From positions 434,001-498,000 of the forward strand of contig NZ_AXWS01000014.1 of assembly GCF_000482785.1 (NCBI RefSeq): a DNA stretch of 64,000 nt. The letters are read 5' to 3'. Under the pieces are notes generated by a model. That model saw only the letters and a program-made list of their open reading frames with translations. It was not told where the DNA came from and searched no databases. Positions 44,410 to 53,736 of this stretch are shown here, one piece after another. The DNA comes from Derxia gummosa DSM 723. GTDB lineage: Bacteria; Pseudomonadota; Gammaproteobacteria; Burkholderiales; Burkholderiaceae_E. A program made the position numbers and the translations under genes. Each line of letters starts with the position of its first letter. Position 1 is the first letter of the stretch.

Positions 44410-45567
44410 TCATCCGATGCGCCGAAGCCCATCCACGATCCGCACCCGCGCCGAATGCCAGGCCGGCAGCGCTCCCGCCACCAGCCCGACGGCCAGCCCG
44501 CAGCCCGCCTGCATCCAGTAGGTCTCGGCCACGACCGGGAACTTGGCGAACACGCGCACCGTCGCCGCGTGAAAGCCCGCCGCCACCGGCCCGAGCAGCG
44601 CCATCGCGATGCCGGCGCCGATCAGCGCGAGCAGCAGCGCCTCGGCCATGACGAGCGCCGCCACCGTGCCCGGCCCGAAGCCCAGCGCCTTGAGCGTCGC
44701 GTACTCGGCGATGCGCTCGCGCGCGGTCATCGCCATCGTGTTGGCGGCGACGGCCATGATGATCAGGATCACCACATAGCTCACGGCGCGGATCGCGATG
44801 ACGATGGCCTCGACCATCGCGATGAAGCCGAGCTGGAAGGCCTTCTCGCTTTCGGTGAGCGTCTCGGCGAGCGAGCTGCGGAAGCCGTCGTCGATGGCCT
44901 TCGCCACCTCGGCGCCGGCGGTCGGGTCGGCAATCTCGACGATGAACACGCCGATCTGGTTGGCGCGCGCGGGCGCGGTCTGCTTCAGCGCCTCGTTGAG
45001 GTAGTCGTAGTGGAAGTACATCTGGCGCGTGATCGCGGTGGCGTCGCGGCCGTCGTAGATGGCGCGCACGTTGAACTCCCAGTTGCCGGGGTAGATCGTG
45101 CCCTTGAGCGTGACGCGGTCGCCGAGCTTGAATCCGTACAGATCGGCCAGCTCGCGCCCGATGGCCGCGCCCTGACGGTCGCGCATGAGATCGGCGTACT
45201 GCGTCGGATCGAACCTGAATTCCGGATACTGCTTCGCGAGCAGCGGGATGTCGGTGGCGAACTGGGCGAAGAAGTTCTGCGGCTCGCGCCATATGCCGCC
45301 GAACCAGTTCGAGACGCCCACGCTCTTCACGCCGGGCACGGCGGCGATGCGCTCGCGGTAGTACAGCGGCATCGAGAAGGTGAGCGAGATCGAGTTGCGC
45401 GTGAACAGCCGTGCCGCGCTCGACATGTCGGTGCCGGCGTACCAGGCGCGCACCACGGTCTGCAACAGGCCGAAGGCGAGGATGGCGATGACCAGCCCGA
45501 GGATGGTCAGGCCCGCGCGCAGCCGGGCGCGGAAGACATTGCGCAGCACGAGTCGAAGGTAGAACAC
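44410..45567 (-). CDS. ABC transporter permease, FtsX/MacB family, GTG start
   Basis: A 385-residue permease. It begins with GTG at 45567 (VFYLRLVLRNVFRARLRAGL), preceded by an AGGA ribosome site; the frame is open further upstream without a better start. The N-terminal helix (GLTILGLVIAILAFGLLQTV), a periplasmic domain (residues ~50-245) and three C-terminal helices (VSYVVILIIMAVAANTMAM; VAALVMAEALLLALIGAGIA; GCGLAVGLVAGALPAW) match FtsX/MacB permeases, with the coupling motif RIAEYATLKALGF. It lies 86 bp after the ATPase gene on the same strand. It is related to the orphan permease at 32582-33748. Substrate is unknown; efflux or lipoprotein/lipid extraction fits the family. Confidence 0.87.
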   Translation of the reverse strand: MFYLRLVLRNVFRARLRAGLTILGLVIAILAFGLLQTVVRAWYAGTDMSSAARLFTRNSISLTFSMPLYYRERIAAVPGVKSVGVSNWFGGIWREPQNFFAQFATDIPLLAKQYPEFRFDPTQYADLMRDRQGAAIGRELADLYGFKLGDRVTLKGTIYPGNWEFNVRAIYDGRDATAITRQMYFHYDYLNEALKQTAPARANQIGVFIVEIADPTAGAEVAKAIDDGFRSSLAETLTESEKAFQLGFIAMVEAIVIAIRAVSYVVILIIMAVAANTMAMTARERIAEYATLKALGFGPGTVAALVMAEALLLALIGAGIAMALLGPVAAGFHAATVRVFAKFPVVAETYWMQAGCGLAVGLVAGALPAWHSARVRIVDGLRRIG

Positions 45568-45653
45568 GCGGCGTCCTGGGGTTGCGTTGAATCGGAGTCC
45601 GGAATGCGGGTTCGAGCGTGGCGGCGGGCTGGACGCGACCGCCGCGCCAGCCC

Positions 45654-46415
45654 TTAGCGATGCGCCGCGAACGGGTTCTCGCCCGACAGCCGGCCCTTGT
45701 CGAGGTAGGTGGTGCGGCGCGCCGCGTCGCCGGCGCGCGGGTCGTGCGTGACCATCACGATGGTCTTGCCGAGCGTGGCATTCAGCTCGCCGAGCATCTT
45801 CAGCACGTCGGCGGCGGACTGGCGGTCGAGGTCGCCGGTGGGTTCGTCGCAGATGAGAAGCACCGGATCGGTGACGATGGCGCGCGCGATCGCGACGCGC
45901 TGCTGCTGGCCGCCCGACAGTTCGTTGGGGAAGTGCTTCGCGCGGTCGGCCAGGCCCACGAGCGCGAGCGCCGTCTCGCAGCGCGCGCGGCGTTCGGCGC
46001 GCGACAGGTTCGTCAGCAGCAACGGCAGCTCGACGTTCTCGATCGCGTCGAGCACCGGCATGAGGTTGTAGAACTGGAAGATGAAGCCGACGTTGCGCGC
46101 GCGCCAATCGGCCAGCTCGCCCTCGCCGAGCTGCGTGATGTCGATGCCGCCCACGATCAGCTCGCCGCTGTCGGGCTTGTCGATGCCGGCGATGAGGTTG
46201 AGCAGCGTGCTCTTGCCCGAGCCGCTCGGCCCCATCAGCGCGACGAAGTCGCCGGCCGCGATGTCGAGCGTTATGTCGTCGAGCACCGGCACGACCTGGG
46301 CGCCGCGCCGGTAGCTCTTGCTCAGGTGGCGCAGGCTGACGAGCGGCGCGGCCTCGGCCGTCGGCGCCGTGGCATCAGGGAGGGCTGGGGACGAGGCGCG
46401 GAGCGGTGGCGGCAT
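45654..46415 (-). CDS. ABC transporter ATP-binding protein, LolD/MacB type
   Basis: A 253-residue ATPase with all motifs: Walker [11 protein letters not shown]-loop [10 protein letters not shown], signature LSGGQQQR, Walker [13 protein letters not shown] and switch His in [10 protein letters not shown]. This subtype ([36 protein letters not shown]) drives FtsX/MacB permeases. It is the first gene of an ATPase-permease pair with the gene at 44410, and probably also serves the orphan permease at 32582. No membrane-fusion protein is next to it. Confidence 0.93.
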   Translation of the reverse strand: MPPPLRASSPALPDATAPTAEAAPLVSLRHLSKSYRRGAQVVPVLDDITLDIAAGDFVALMGPSGSGKSTLLNLIAGIDKPDSGELIVGGIDITQLGEGELADWRARNVGFIFQFYNLMPVLDAIENVELPLLLTNLSRAERRARCETALALVGLADRAKHFPNELSGGQQQRVAIARAIVTDPVLLICDEPTGDLDRQSAADVLKMLGELNATLGKTIVMVTHDPRAGDAARRTTYLDKGRLSGENPFAAHR

Positions 46416-46660
46416 GGCGGCGCGGGGGCTGTGTAACCATACGGCCCCGCACTGAGGGTTGGGGCGGCATGGCGGTTGTCATCGGCGCGGGCGATGCTAG
46501 CGCGCTGCGCCGTGGCGTCGCTTTCCGGTCACGGGGGCAATTGCTGTGTTGCCGGGCGAAGCCCTTGCCAAGCATGCAAACTGGCAGGCCAGTGTGGCAC
46601 CGCGTCATGAGAGAGGGCGCCGCCGCCTGCATTCATCGGAAGAAACCATAGGAGAACAGC

Positions 46661-47839
<1,179 letters not shown>

Positions 47840-47848
47840 TCCGTGGCT

Positions 47849-47868
47849 TCCGGCGCTTCGGCGCCGGA
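47849..47868 (+). other. TTCG hairpin after the thiolase gene
   Basis: Eight-bp perfect stem TCCGGCGC/GCGCCGGA with tetraloop TTCG, 9 bp after the stop codon. It has no T-tract and probably protects the mRNA 3' end or pauses transcription ahead of the terminator at 47878. Confidence 0.6.
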
Positions 47869-47877
47869 GCGGTGATG

Positions 47878-47912
47878 ACGGCCGGTTCGCCTTCGGGCGG
47901 CCGGCCGTTTTT
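47878..47912 (+). terminator. rho-independent terminator
   Basis: Stem ACGGCCGG/CCGGCCGT with an inner TTCG-closed stem (GCC/GGC), then TTTTT. It ends the thiolase transcript before the convergent flippase gene. Confidence 0.9.
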
Positions 47913-47977
47913 CATTGGGCGCGCCGGGCTGGACCGAGTCCGAGCCGGAGCGCCACGAAGCGACCGGCCCGACCGGT

Positions 47978-49267
47978 TCAGCGCGCCTGCCGTGCCGTGT
48001 CCGCGTCGCCGGTCGCGTCCCTGCGGCCGAGCAGTTGGCCGAGCAGCCCCGCGCGCCGGATGCCCGCCAGCACCAGCCCGAGCAGCACGATCTCGCCCGC
48101 GAGCCGCGCCGCCGCCATGCCGAGCGCGCCCCAGTGGCTCGCGAGCGGCACGGCACAGCCGAGGTTGACCAGCGCGCTCACGATCGCGGCGCGCGCGAGC
48201 GTGCCGTCCTGCTGGCGCGGGATGAGGAAGTAGTTGCCGAGCACCTGCGTGGCGGCCGCGACCGGCAGCACGAAGGCCAGCAGCCGCAGCACCGGCACCG
48301 CGCCCTCGAAGCGCGCGCCGACCAGCAGCCCGATCACGAGCGGCGCCGCCGCCAGCGTGACCAGCAGCGCCAGCAGCGCCCCGCCCGCGAACACCGCCAG
48401 GATGCGTCGCGTCGCGCGGTTGGCCGCGTCGGGGTCGTCGGCGACGAGGCGGGTGATGCGCGGAAACAGGATCTGGCTCGCCGGCCCCATCAGGCTCAGG
48501 CCGGCGCTGATGAGCCGCTCGGCCACGCCGAAGGCGCCCACCTCGCCCGCCGGCGCCAGCAGCGACAGCAGATAGGTGGACGAGGTGATGAGCAGCACCG
48601 AGGTGCCGCTGTAGATGAACAGCGTCGTGGACTGGCGTACCGCGTCGGCGCCGGCCGCCAGCGTCGGCCGCGCGCCGGCGAACTCGGCGCGCACGAGCCA
48701 GTAGGCGATCCCGAGCTGGCCCAGGCAGGACAGCAGCAGCAGCCACAGCACGAGGCTCGCATCCTCGGGACCGCGCACGCAGCCGAGCAGCAGCGCCAGC
48801 GACAGCGCGAAGCCGAACACCTCGATATGCACGCTGGTGCGCGCGCGCTGCGTGGCCGTGTAGTACCAGCCGAGGTTGAAGCCCGCCGAGCAGCCCAGCA
48901 GCAGCACCGCCAGCGCCGCGCCCGGCAGGCCCGACAGCACCGGCGACGCCGACAGCGCGACCGCGCCCGTCAGCGCCACCGGCAGCGCGAGCAGTAGCCG
49001 GCCCGACAGCTGCCCGGCCAGGATGCGCGCGCGCGTGGGCCGGTCGTCGCCGGCAAGCGCCGTGTCGCGCCCGCCGAGGCTGGGCAGGCCCCAGGTCACG
49101 AGCATCCACAGCGTGTTCGACAGCGACAGCCCCGCCATCACCGTGCCGTAGCCCTCGGCGCCGAGCGTGCGGCCGTAGAACGGCAGCAGCACCAGCGGAT
49201 AGAGATAGCGGAAGGCGTAGGCGAGATAGACCGCGAGCAGGTCGGTGCGCAGGCGGGGCGACATCAT
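47978..49267 (-). CDS. polysaccharide flippase (Wzx/MATE-like oligosaccharide exporter)
   Basis: A 429-residue polytopic membrane protein with about 12 helices. The beginning, LAVYLAYAFRYLYPLVLLPF then YGRTLGAEGYG, is typical of Wzx-type flippases that carry undecaprenyl-linked oligosaccharides across the inner membrane; VGAFGVAERLISAGLSLMGP is the conserved mid-protein motif. The start ATG at 49267 overlaps the stop of the HAD-family gene by four bases (ATGA), so both are coupled. No Wzy polymerase or large glycosyltransferase cluster is nearby, so the exported glycan is unknown. Confidence 0.88.
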   Translation of the reverse strand: MMSPRLRTDLLAVYLAYAFRYLYPLVLLPFYGRTLGAEGYGTVMAGLSLSNTLWMLVTWGLPSLGGRDTALAGDDRPTRARILAGQLSGRLLLALPVALTGAVALSASPVLSGLPGAALAVLLLGCSAGFNLGWYYTATQRARTSVHIEVFGFALSLALLLGCVRGPEDASLVLWLLLLSCLGQLGIAYWLVRAEFAGARPTLAAGADAVRQSTTLFIYSGTSVLLITSSTYLLSLLAPAGEVGAFGVAERLISAGLSLMGPASQILFPRITRLVADDPDAANRATRRILAVFAGGALLALLVTLAAAPLVIGLLVGARFEGAVPVLRLLAFVLPVAAATQVLGNYFLIPRQQDGTLARAAIVSALVNLGCAVPLASHWGALGMAAARLAGEIVLLGLVLAGIRRAGLLGQLLGRRDATGDADTARQAR

Positions 49268-51288
49268 CGGAAGCAGGCACGCGCCGCGTAGCCGAGCCAC
49301 ATCGCCAGTTGCAGCGGCCGGTAGGCGAGCGGGAAGGAGCGCACCGCCGCGCCGGCGCGCCAGAGCGAGCGCTTGACGGCGCGCAGCCGCGCGGCCGGCG
49401 GCCCCGAGGCGCAGGCCGGGTCGATGACCGGCGCGCTTTCGCCGCGCCCGAAGTCCATCGAGCGGTCGTCGAGCGCGAGCGTGGCGAGCGCGGCGCCGCC
49501 CGGAAACATGACCGTGGTTTCGAGCCGGCGCGCGGCCAGACGCAGACGCGGCGCATGCGCGGCGAGCGCGCACGGGTCGGCCAGGTCGTCGATGTAGTCG
49601 AGCACGCCCGCGAAGCCGGGGTTGGGCATCGCGTCGAGGCGCGCGCGCCAGTCTTCGATCTCGAGGTTGGCGCGCGGCGCGTCGTCGGGGCCGCGCGCGA
49701 AGCGGCGCACGCTCGGCAGCGCCGGCTCGACCAGGCTCTCGACCAGATGCCAGAAGGCGAGCACCGACGACAGCGCGTCGCCCGGCCGATAGCCGTCGCG
49801 CTCGGTGAGCAGCCCCGTGACCTGGGCGAAATGCGCGCGGCCGAGGTGCTTGTAGTCGGAGCGCGCGAGCAGCACGCAATGCGTGCGCGGCGCGAGGCCG
49901 CTGTCGCGCAGCATCTTGAGGGTGCTGCCGTAGAGGCCGGTGTCGCAGACGATGACGGCCCCGGCATCGGCGGTGAGCGCGGCCCAGTGCTCGCGGAACA
50001 GCGCGGCCTGCTCCAGCACGCGGGCGCGCAGCGCGGACTCGCGGCCGTCGCGGATGGCGGCGATGAGGTCGCGCACCGTGGCGTGCTCGCGCACCGGCGC
50101 GAGGTCGGCGCCGGCCAGGGCGCAGGCGACGGCATCGACCTGGCCGGCGCCGAATTCGTACTCGATCTCGCCGACGAGGCTGTCGCCGCCGTGGGCGAGG
50201 ACGTCGCGCGCGGCGATGAGGCGCGACACCATCAGCGGGCGCAACCGCGCGCGTGGCGTGATGCCGAGGGCGGCCAGGTAGCGCTCGTACAGCCGCATGA
50301 GGCCGAGTCCGCCGCGCGCGCAGAACAGCGCCACGGCGCGGCCCTCGATCGCGGCCGCCTGCTCCAGATAGATGTGCAGGCGCCGGCAGTACTCGGCGAA
50401 GACCGGGCCGAGCACGTCGCGGGCGAAGGCGTCGCGCGCTGCGGGGTCGGCGCGTGCCGGCATCGGCGTCTGCGTTTGCGTTGGCGAGGGCGAGGGCGAG
50501 GGCGAGGGCGAGGGCGAGGGCGAGGGCGAGGGCGAGGGCGAGGCGCGCCACAGGCCGGTGCGCAGCGTCAGCCGTGCGAGGGCGGCGTCGGCGCGGCGGC
50601 GCAGCTTGTGGCTGCGCGGCCGGTCGCGGTGCAGCGCATGCATGCCGAGGCGGCGCGGCTGGTCGTGGTCGGCGAGGCGGTCGTCGCCGACATGCGCGAT
50701 GCGTCCGGGCGCGACGCCGGCGAGCGCGGCCACGGCCGGGAAGATCGAGCCGTCGCGCTTGGTGAGCTGGAGGTCGGCGCTCGAATGCACGGCCGCCAGC
50801 GGCGGCAGGCCGGGGCAGACGGCGTCGATGAGCCGGCGCAGCTGTTCGCCGCTCAGCAGGGTGTCGCTCACCACGCGCACCGGCATGCCGCGCGCGGCCA
50901 GCGTTTCGAGTTCGGCGACGAGCCGCGGATTGGGCCGCAGGCATTCGCGCTCGACTTCAAGCTCGCAGTCGATCCAGTCGGCCGCGTGCCGGGCCGGGAT
51001 GCCGGCCTGGGCGAGCAGCGTGGTCACCACGTCGTCGAGCCTGACCTCGCCATGGCCGGCCACGGCGCAGGCCCGGAAGGCGAGGCGCTCGATGTCGCGG
51101 CGCTGGCGCGCGAGCACGGCCGGATGCCGTTCGAGACCGGCGGCGGCGAGGCGCTGGCAGAAGCGACGCGCGATCCTGGCGAGCCGTCGCGGCGCCGAGC
51201 TGGCGTCGCGCAGCATCAGGGTGTCGAAGGCGTCGATCGTGAGGAGCTGGCAGTCGCTGGCCTGGAGGAGATCGACGACGGAGGGCAT
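49264..51288 (-). CDS. HAD-family hydrolase (COG5610-like) with Ser-Pro repeat linker
   Basis: A 674-residue protein. The first ~235 residues are a HAD domain with motif I LLTIDAFDTLMLRD (Asp19, Asp22), motif II VRVVSDTLLS and a late IAHVGDDRLADHDQPRRLGM. A linker of ten Ser-Pro dipeptides and TQTQTP follows, encoded by a pure hexanucleotide repeat. The C-terminal ~400 residues form a domain found in COG5610-like proteins (ALFCARGGLGLMRLYERYLA; VIVCDTGLYGSTLKMLRDSG), typically found with surface polysaccharide genes. The ATG at 51288 directly precedes the HAD domain; the frame continues to 51450. It is translationally coupled to the flippase. A role in processing or regulating glycan assembly is inferred. 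Confidence 0.85.
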   Translation of the reverse strand: MPSVVDLLQASDCQLLTIDAFDTLMLRDASSAPRRLARIARRFCQRLAAAGLERHPAVLARQRRDIERLAFRACAVAGHGEVRLDDVVTTLLAQAGIPARHAADWIDCELEVERECLRPNPRLVAELETLAARGMPVRVVSDTLLSGEQLRRLIDAVCPGLPPLAAVHSSADLQLTKRDGSIFPAVAALAGVAPGRIAHVGDDRLADHDQPRRLGMHALHRDRPRSHKLRRRADAALARLTLRTGLWRASPSPSPSPSPSPSPSPSPSPTQTQTPMPARADPAARDAFARDVLGPVFAEYCRRLHIYLEQAAAIEGRAVALFCARGGLGLMRLYERYLAALGITPRARLRPLMVSRLIAARDVLAHGGDSLVGEIEYEFGAGQVDAVACALAGADLAPVREHATVRDLIAAIRDGRESALRARVLEQAALFREHWAALTADAGAVIVCDTGLYGSTLKMLRDSGLAPRTHCVLLARSDYKHLGRAHFAQVTGLLTERDGYRPGDALSSVLAFWHLVESLVEPALPSVRRFARGPDDAPRANLEIEDWRARLDAMPNPGFAGVLDYIDDLADPCALAAHAPRLRLAARRLETTVMFPGGAALATLALDDRSMDFGRGESAPVIDPACASGPPAARLRAVKRSLWRAGAAVRSFPLAYRPLQLAMWLGYAARACFR
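50484..50543 (-). repeat. hexanucleotide microsatellite (GCGAGG)10
   Basis: Ten perfect tandem copies of gcgagg on the plus strand (60 bp), inside the HAD gene on the minus strand, where each unit encodes Ser-Pro. Because the unit is 6 bp, copy-number change would lengthen or shorten the linker without shifting the frame. Confidence 0.97.
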
Positions 51289-51330
51289 GGATGGGAGGCT
51301 CCGCCCCCGTCTGGCGGGGGGCTGAAAAGT

Positions 51331-51348
51331 GCGGCCGATTATGGCCGC
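51331..51348 (-). terminator. possible terminator between the export operon and the HAD gene
   Basis: Six-bp perfect stem GCGGCC/GGCCGC with a 6-nt loop; on the minus strand it is followed by ACTTTTC. It is about 140 bp after the stop of the M50 gene. The short T-tract makes it a weak candidate. Confidence 0.4.
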
Positions 51349-51486
51349 GGGCTTTTCGGCGGCGCCGGGCATTCCACACACAACGCCGTGGCGGAGGCGG
51401 CGCTTTTCCCGGGGAAGCGGGCCGTCATGCGGCGTTGAAAGTTCCCGCAAAGGCTGGCGGTCGTTGCTCCGCTCCGGTGTGCCCCG

Positions 51487-53736
51487 TCAGAGCGCCGCCT
51501 CGCTCGCGACCGCCGTCCATGCCGCCTTGAGCATGCGGCCGAGCAGGCTGCGGCCTTCGCCGCGCACGCGCGCGACGCCGGTCATCTCGCTCACGGGCAG
51601 GGTCGCGTCGTCGCAGGACTCGAAGCGCAGGCGGAACAGCGGCTCGGTCGGGATGAGCGCGTCGCGGGTGCGCTGGACCGCGATCGGGCCGCCGAAGGTC
51701 GAGGCGAGGGCGGGAGCGTCGAGCGCGGGCAGGCGCAGCCGGTCGATCGCGCCGAGCGTGCAATGCACGGCGGGCGCCTCGGCGCGGTCGGCGATGAACA
51801 CCACGCGCGCGCCAGCGCTCAGGCGGCCGAGCGACGCTTCATCGACGAAGGCGTCGCCGCGCCTCGGGCCGGGCGCGATCACGTCGAGCAGGCGCTCGCC
51901 GTTGGCGATGACGGTGCCGGGGCGCAGCGAGTCGGCCACATCCACCACGCGGCCGGTGACGGGCGCGGTGAGTTCGAGCCGCGCGACCAGTTGTTCGAGC
52001 GCCGCGACCTGCTCGCGCGCCGCTTCCCATTGCTTGCGCAGCGCCTCGCCGCCTTGCAGCAGACCGGCGTCGAAGGGCTGGCGCTCGACCTGCCAGCGCA
52101 GCGCGGCTTCGCGCACGCGGGCGCGGGCCAGATCTGCGTCGAGTTCGGGCGCGCGCAGGCGGGCGAGCGACTGGCCGGCCTTGACCTCGTCGCCGTCACG
52201 CACGAGCACTTCCGTCACCTCGGCCGGCGCGGGCGCGTACAGCCCTTGCGCCTCGCTCGCGCCCAGGCGGGCGGGCGCGCCCACGTCGCGCTGCCAGGGC
52301 AGCACGAGCGCCGCGAAGGCCAGCGCGAGCAGCGCGGCGGTGCGCTTGGTCGCGCGGTTCCAGCGCAGTTCGCCCGCGCGTTCGCGCCAGACCGTCACCT
52401 CGCTCCACACCGGCCGCGCGAGAAACCAGCCCAGCTCCACCGCCAGCAGCAGCAGCCCGAGCAGCTTGAAGAACAGGTGGTACACGAGCAGCGCGATGCC
52501 GAGAAACACCGTCGCGCGATAGACCCAGGTGGCGAAGGCGAAGCCGGTGACGAAGCGCTCGCGCCCGCGCGGCAGCCGCTCGGGCGGCGGATCGTCCCAG
52601 CCGAACAGCGCCCACCGCAGCGCCCGGCGGCCGAAGGCGAAGGCGCGGTCGTGCAGATTGGGCATGCCGAGCGCGTCCGACAGCAGGAAGTAGCCGTCGA
52701 AGCGCATGAAGGGGCTGGCGTTGATGGCGAGGGTTGCCACCCAGGTGGTGGTGGCGAGCAGGAAGGCGCCGGCGCGCAACGGCCCGTCGGGCAGGAAGCT
52801 CCACGCGAGCGTGGCGATGACGGCCAGCACCAGCTCGGCCGCCATGCCGGCCGCGCCGATCGCAAGCCGGTGGCGGCGCGCCGGCAGCTTCCAGGCGTCG
52901 GACGTGTCGGTGTAGAGCACCGGCACCATCACCAGAAAGGCGACGCCCATCGCCGGCACGCGGCAGCCGAAGCGGCGCGCGGTGAGCGCATGGCCGAACT
53001 CGTGCAGCACCTTGGCGAAGCCGAGCGCCGCGCCCACGCCCGCCAGCCCCTGCCAGCCGGCATAGGCCGCGAAGGTGTGGGTGAAGGCGTCCCAGCGCTG
53101 CATCACGAGGCCGACGCCGAGCAGCGCCAGCGCCGCGACCAGCCAGGCGAAGCGCGCGCTGCATGCGAAATCGAAGGCCGGTGCAAGCCTTTGCAGCAAC
53201 GGCTCGGGCCGCAGCAGCGGCACGCGGATGAACAGGTAGTGCTTGAGCAGCCACATCGCATGGCCGAGCCTGCGCGCGCGGGCGAGGCGCACGAGCCGCG
53301 CGGTCGCCTCGGGCGAGCCGGTGGCGAGCAGGCTGTGACGCGCGAGGAAGTCGCCCACGGCCTTCACGTCGGCGGGCGTGATGGCGAGCGTGGTGCGCGC
53401 GTTGACCGCCGCGACGATGGCCTCGGCCGTGCCGAGCCGCCAGCGCGAGACGATCTCGAACGCCGCCCAGCCAAGCTGGAAAAAGCGGTTGGACGCCGGA
53501 TCGTGCAGCGTCCAGCTCGGCGCGCCGTCGGGCTGGCGCGCGCCGGGGTGCAGGCCGAGGTCTTCGCGCAGGCGCGGCAGTGCTTGCGGCTGGCTGCCGG
53601 CGAGCATCGCGGCGGTGATGGGGATGCCGGCGGCGGCCATGTCGGCGGGGGACATCGCGCGGGCGTCGCCGGCCATCGCGCCGCCGGTCATCGCGCGGGC
53701 GTCGGGCGTGCCGGCGCCGAGGCCGCCCGCGCCCAT
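51487..53736 (-). CDS. M50-family membrane protease fused to PqqD-like and HlyD-like domains
   Basis: A 749-residue fusion. Residues about 40-125 resemble a PqqD/RiPP-recognition-type winged domain (SWTLHDPASNRFFQLGWAAF, then EIVSRWRLGTAEAIVAA). About ten membrane segments follow, with the M50 (site-2 protease) zinc motif HEFGH at residues 245-249 (KVLHEFGHALTARRFGC) and the third-ligand region INASPFMRFDGYFLLSD. The last ~250 residues are a membrane-fusion (HlyD/biotin-lipoyl) domain: LYAPAPAEVTEVLVRDGDEV, coiled-coil hairpin, LELTAPVTGRVVDVADSLRP. The start at 53736 overlaps the previous stop (TGATG). Related proteins are annotated as peptide zinc metalloproteases. In this operon it is the only candidate for an inner-membrane energy or processing component. 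Confidence 0.85.
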   Translation of the reverse strand: MGAGGLGAGTPDARAMTGGAMAGDARAMSPADMAAAGIPITAAMLAGSQPQALPRLREDLGLHPGARQPDGAPSWTLHDPASNRFFQLGWAAFEIVSRWRLGTAEAIVAAVNARTTLAITPADVKAVGDFLARHSLLATGSPEATARLVRLARARRLGHAMWLLKHYLFIRVPLLRPEPLLQRLAPAFDFACSARFAWLVAALALLGVGLVMQRWDAFTHTFAAYAGWQGLAGVGAALGFAKVLHEFGHALTARRFGCRVPAMGVAFLVMVPVLYTDTSDAWKLPARRHRLAIGAAGMAAELVLAVIATLAWSFLPDGPLRAGAFLLATTTWVATLAINASPFMRFDGYFLLSDALGMPNLHDRAFAFGRRALRWALFGWDDPPPERLPRGRERFVTGFAFATWVYRATVFLGIALLVYHLFFKLLGLLLLAVELGWFLARPVWSEVTVWRERAGELRWNRATKRTAALLALAFAALVLPWQRDVGAPARLGASEAQGLYAPAPAEVTEVLVRDGDEVKAGQSLARLRAPELDADLARARVREAALRWQVERQPFDAGLLQGGEALRKQWEAAREQVAALEQLVARLELTAPVTGRVVDVADSLRPGTVIANGERLLDVIAPGPRRGDAFVDEASLGRLSAGARVVFIADRAEAPAVHCTLGAIDRLRLPALDAPALASTFGGPIAVQRTRDALIPTEPLFRLRFESCDDATLPVSEMTGVARVRGEGRSLLGRMLKAAWTAVASEAAL
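53182..53195 (-). repeat. variant of the 14-bp motif (1 mismatch)
   Basis: TGCAAGCCTTTGCA on the plus strand, one base from the reversed consensus. In the M50 gene it reads Leu-Gln-Arg-Leu-Ala, with CAA, AGG, CTT and GCA codons. Confidence 0.55.

Noticed and set aside
50484-50543. Possible CRISPR-like or phase-variation repeat
   Set aside because: The unit is 6 bp with no spacers, so it is not CRISPR. Because 6 is a multiple of 3 it cannot switch the gene off by frameshift.
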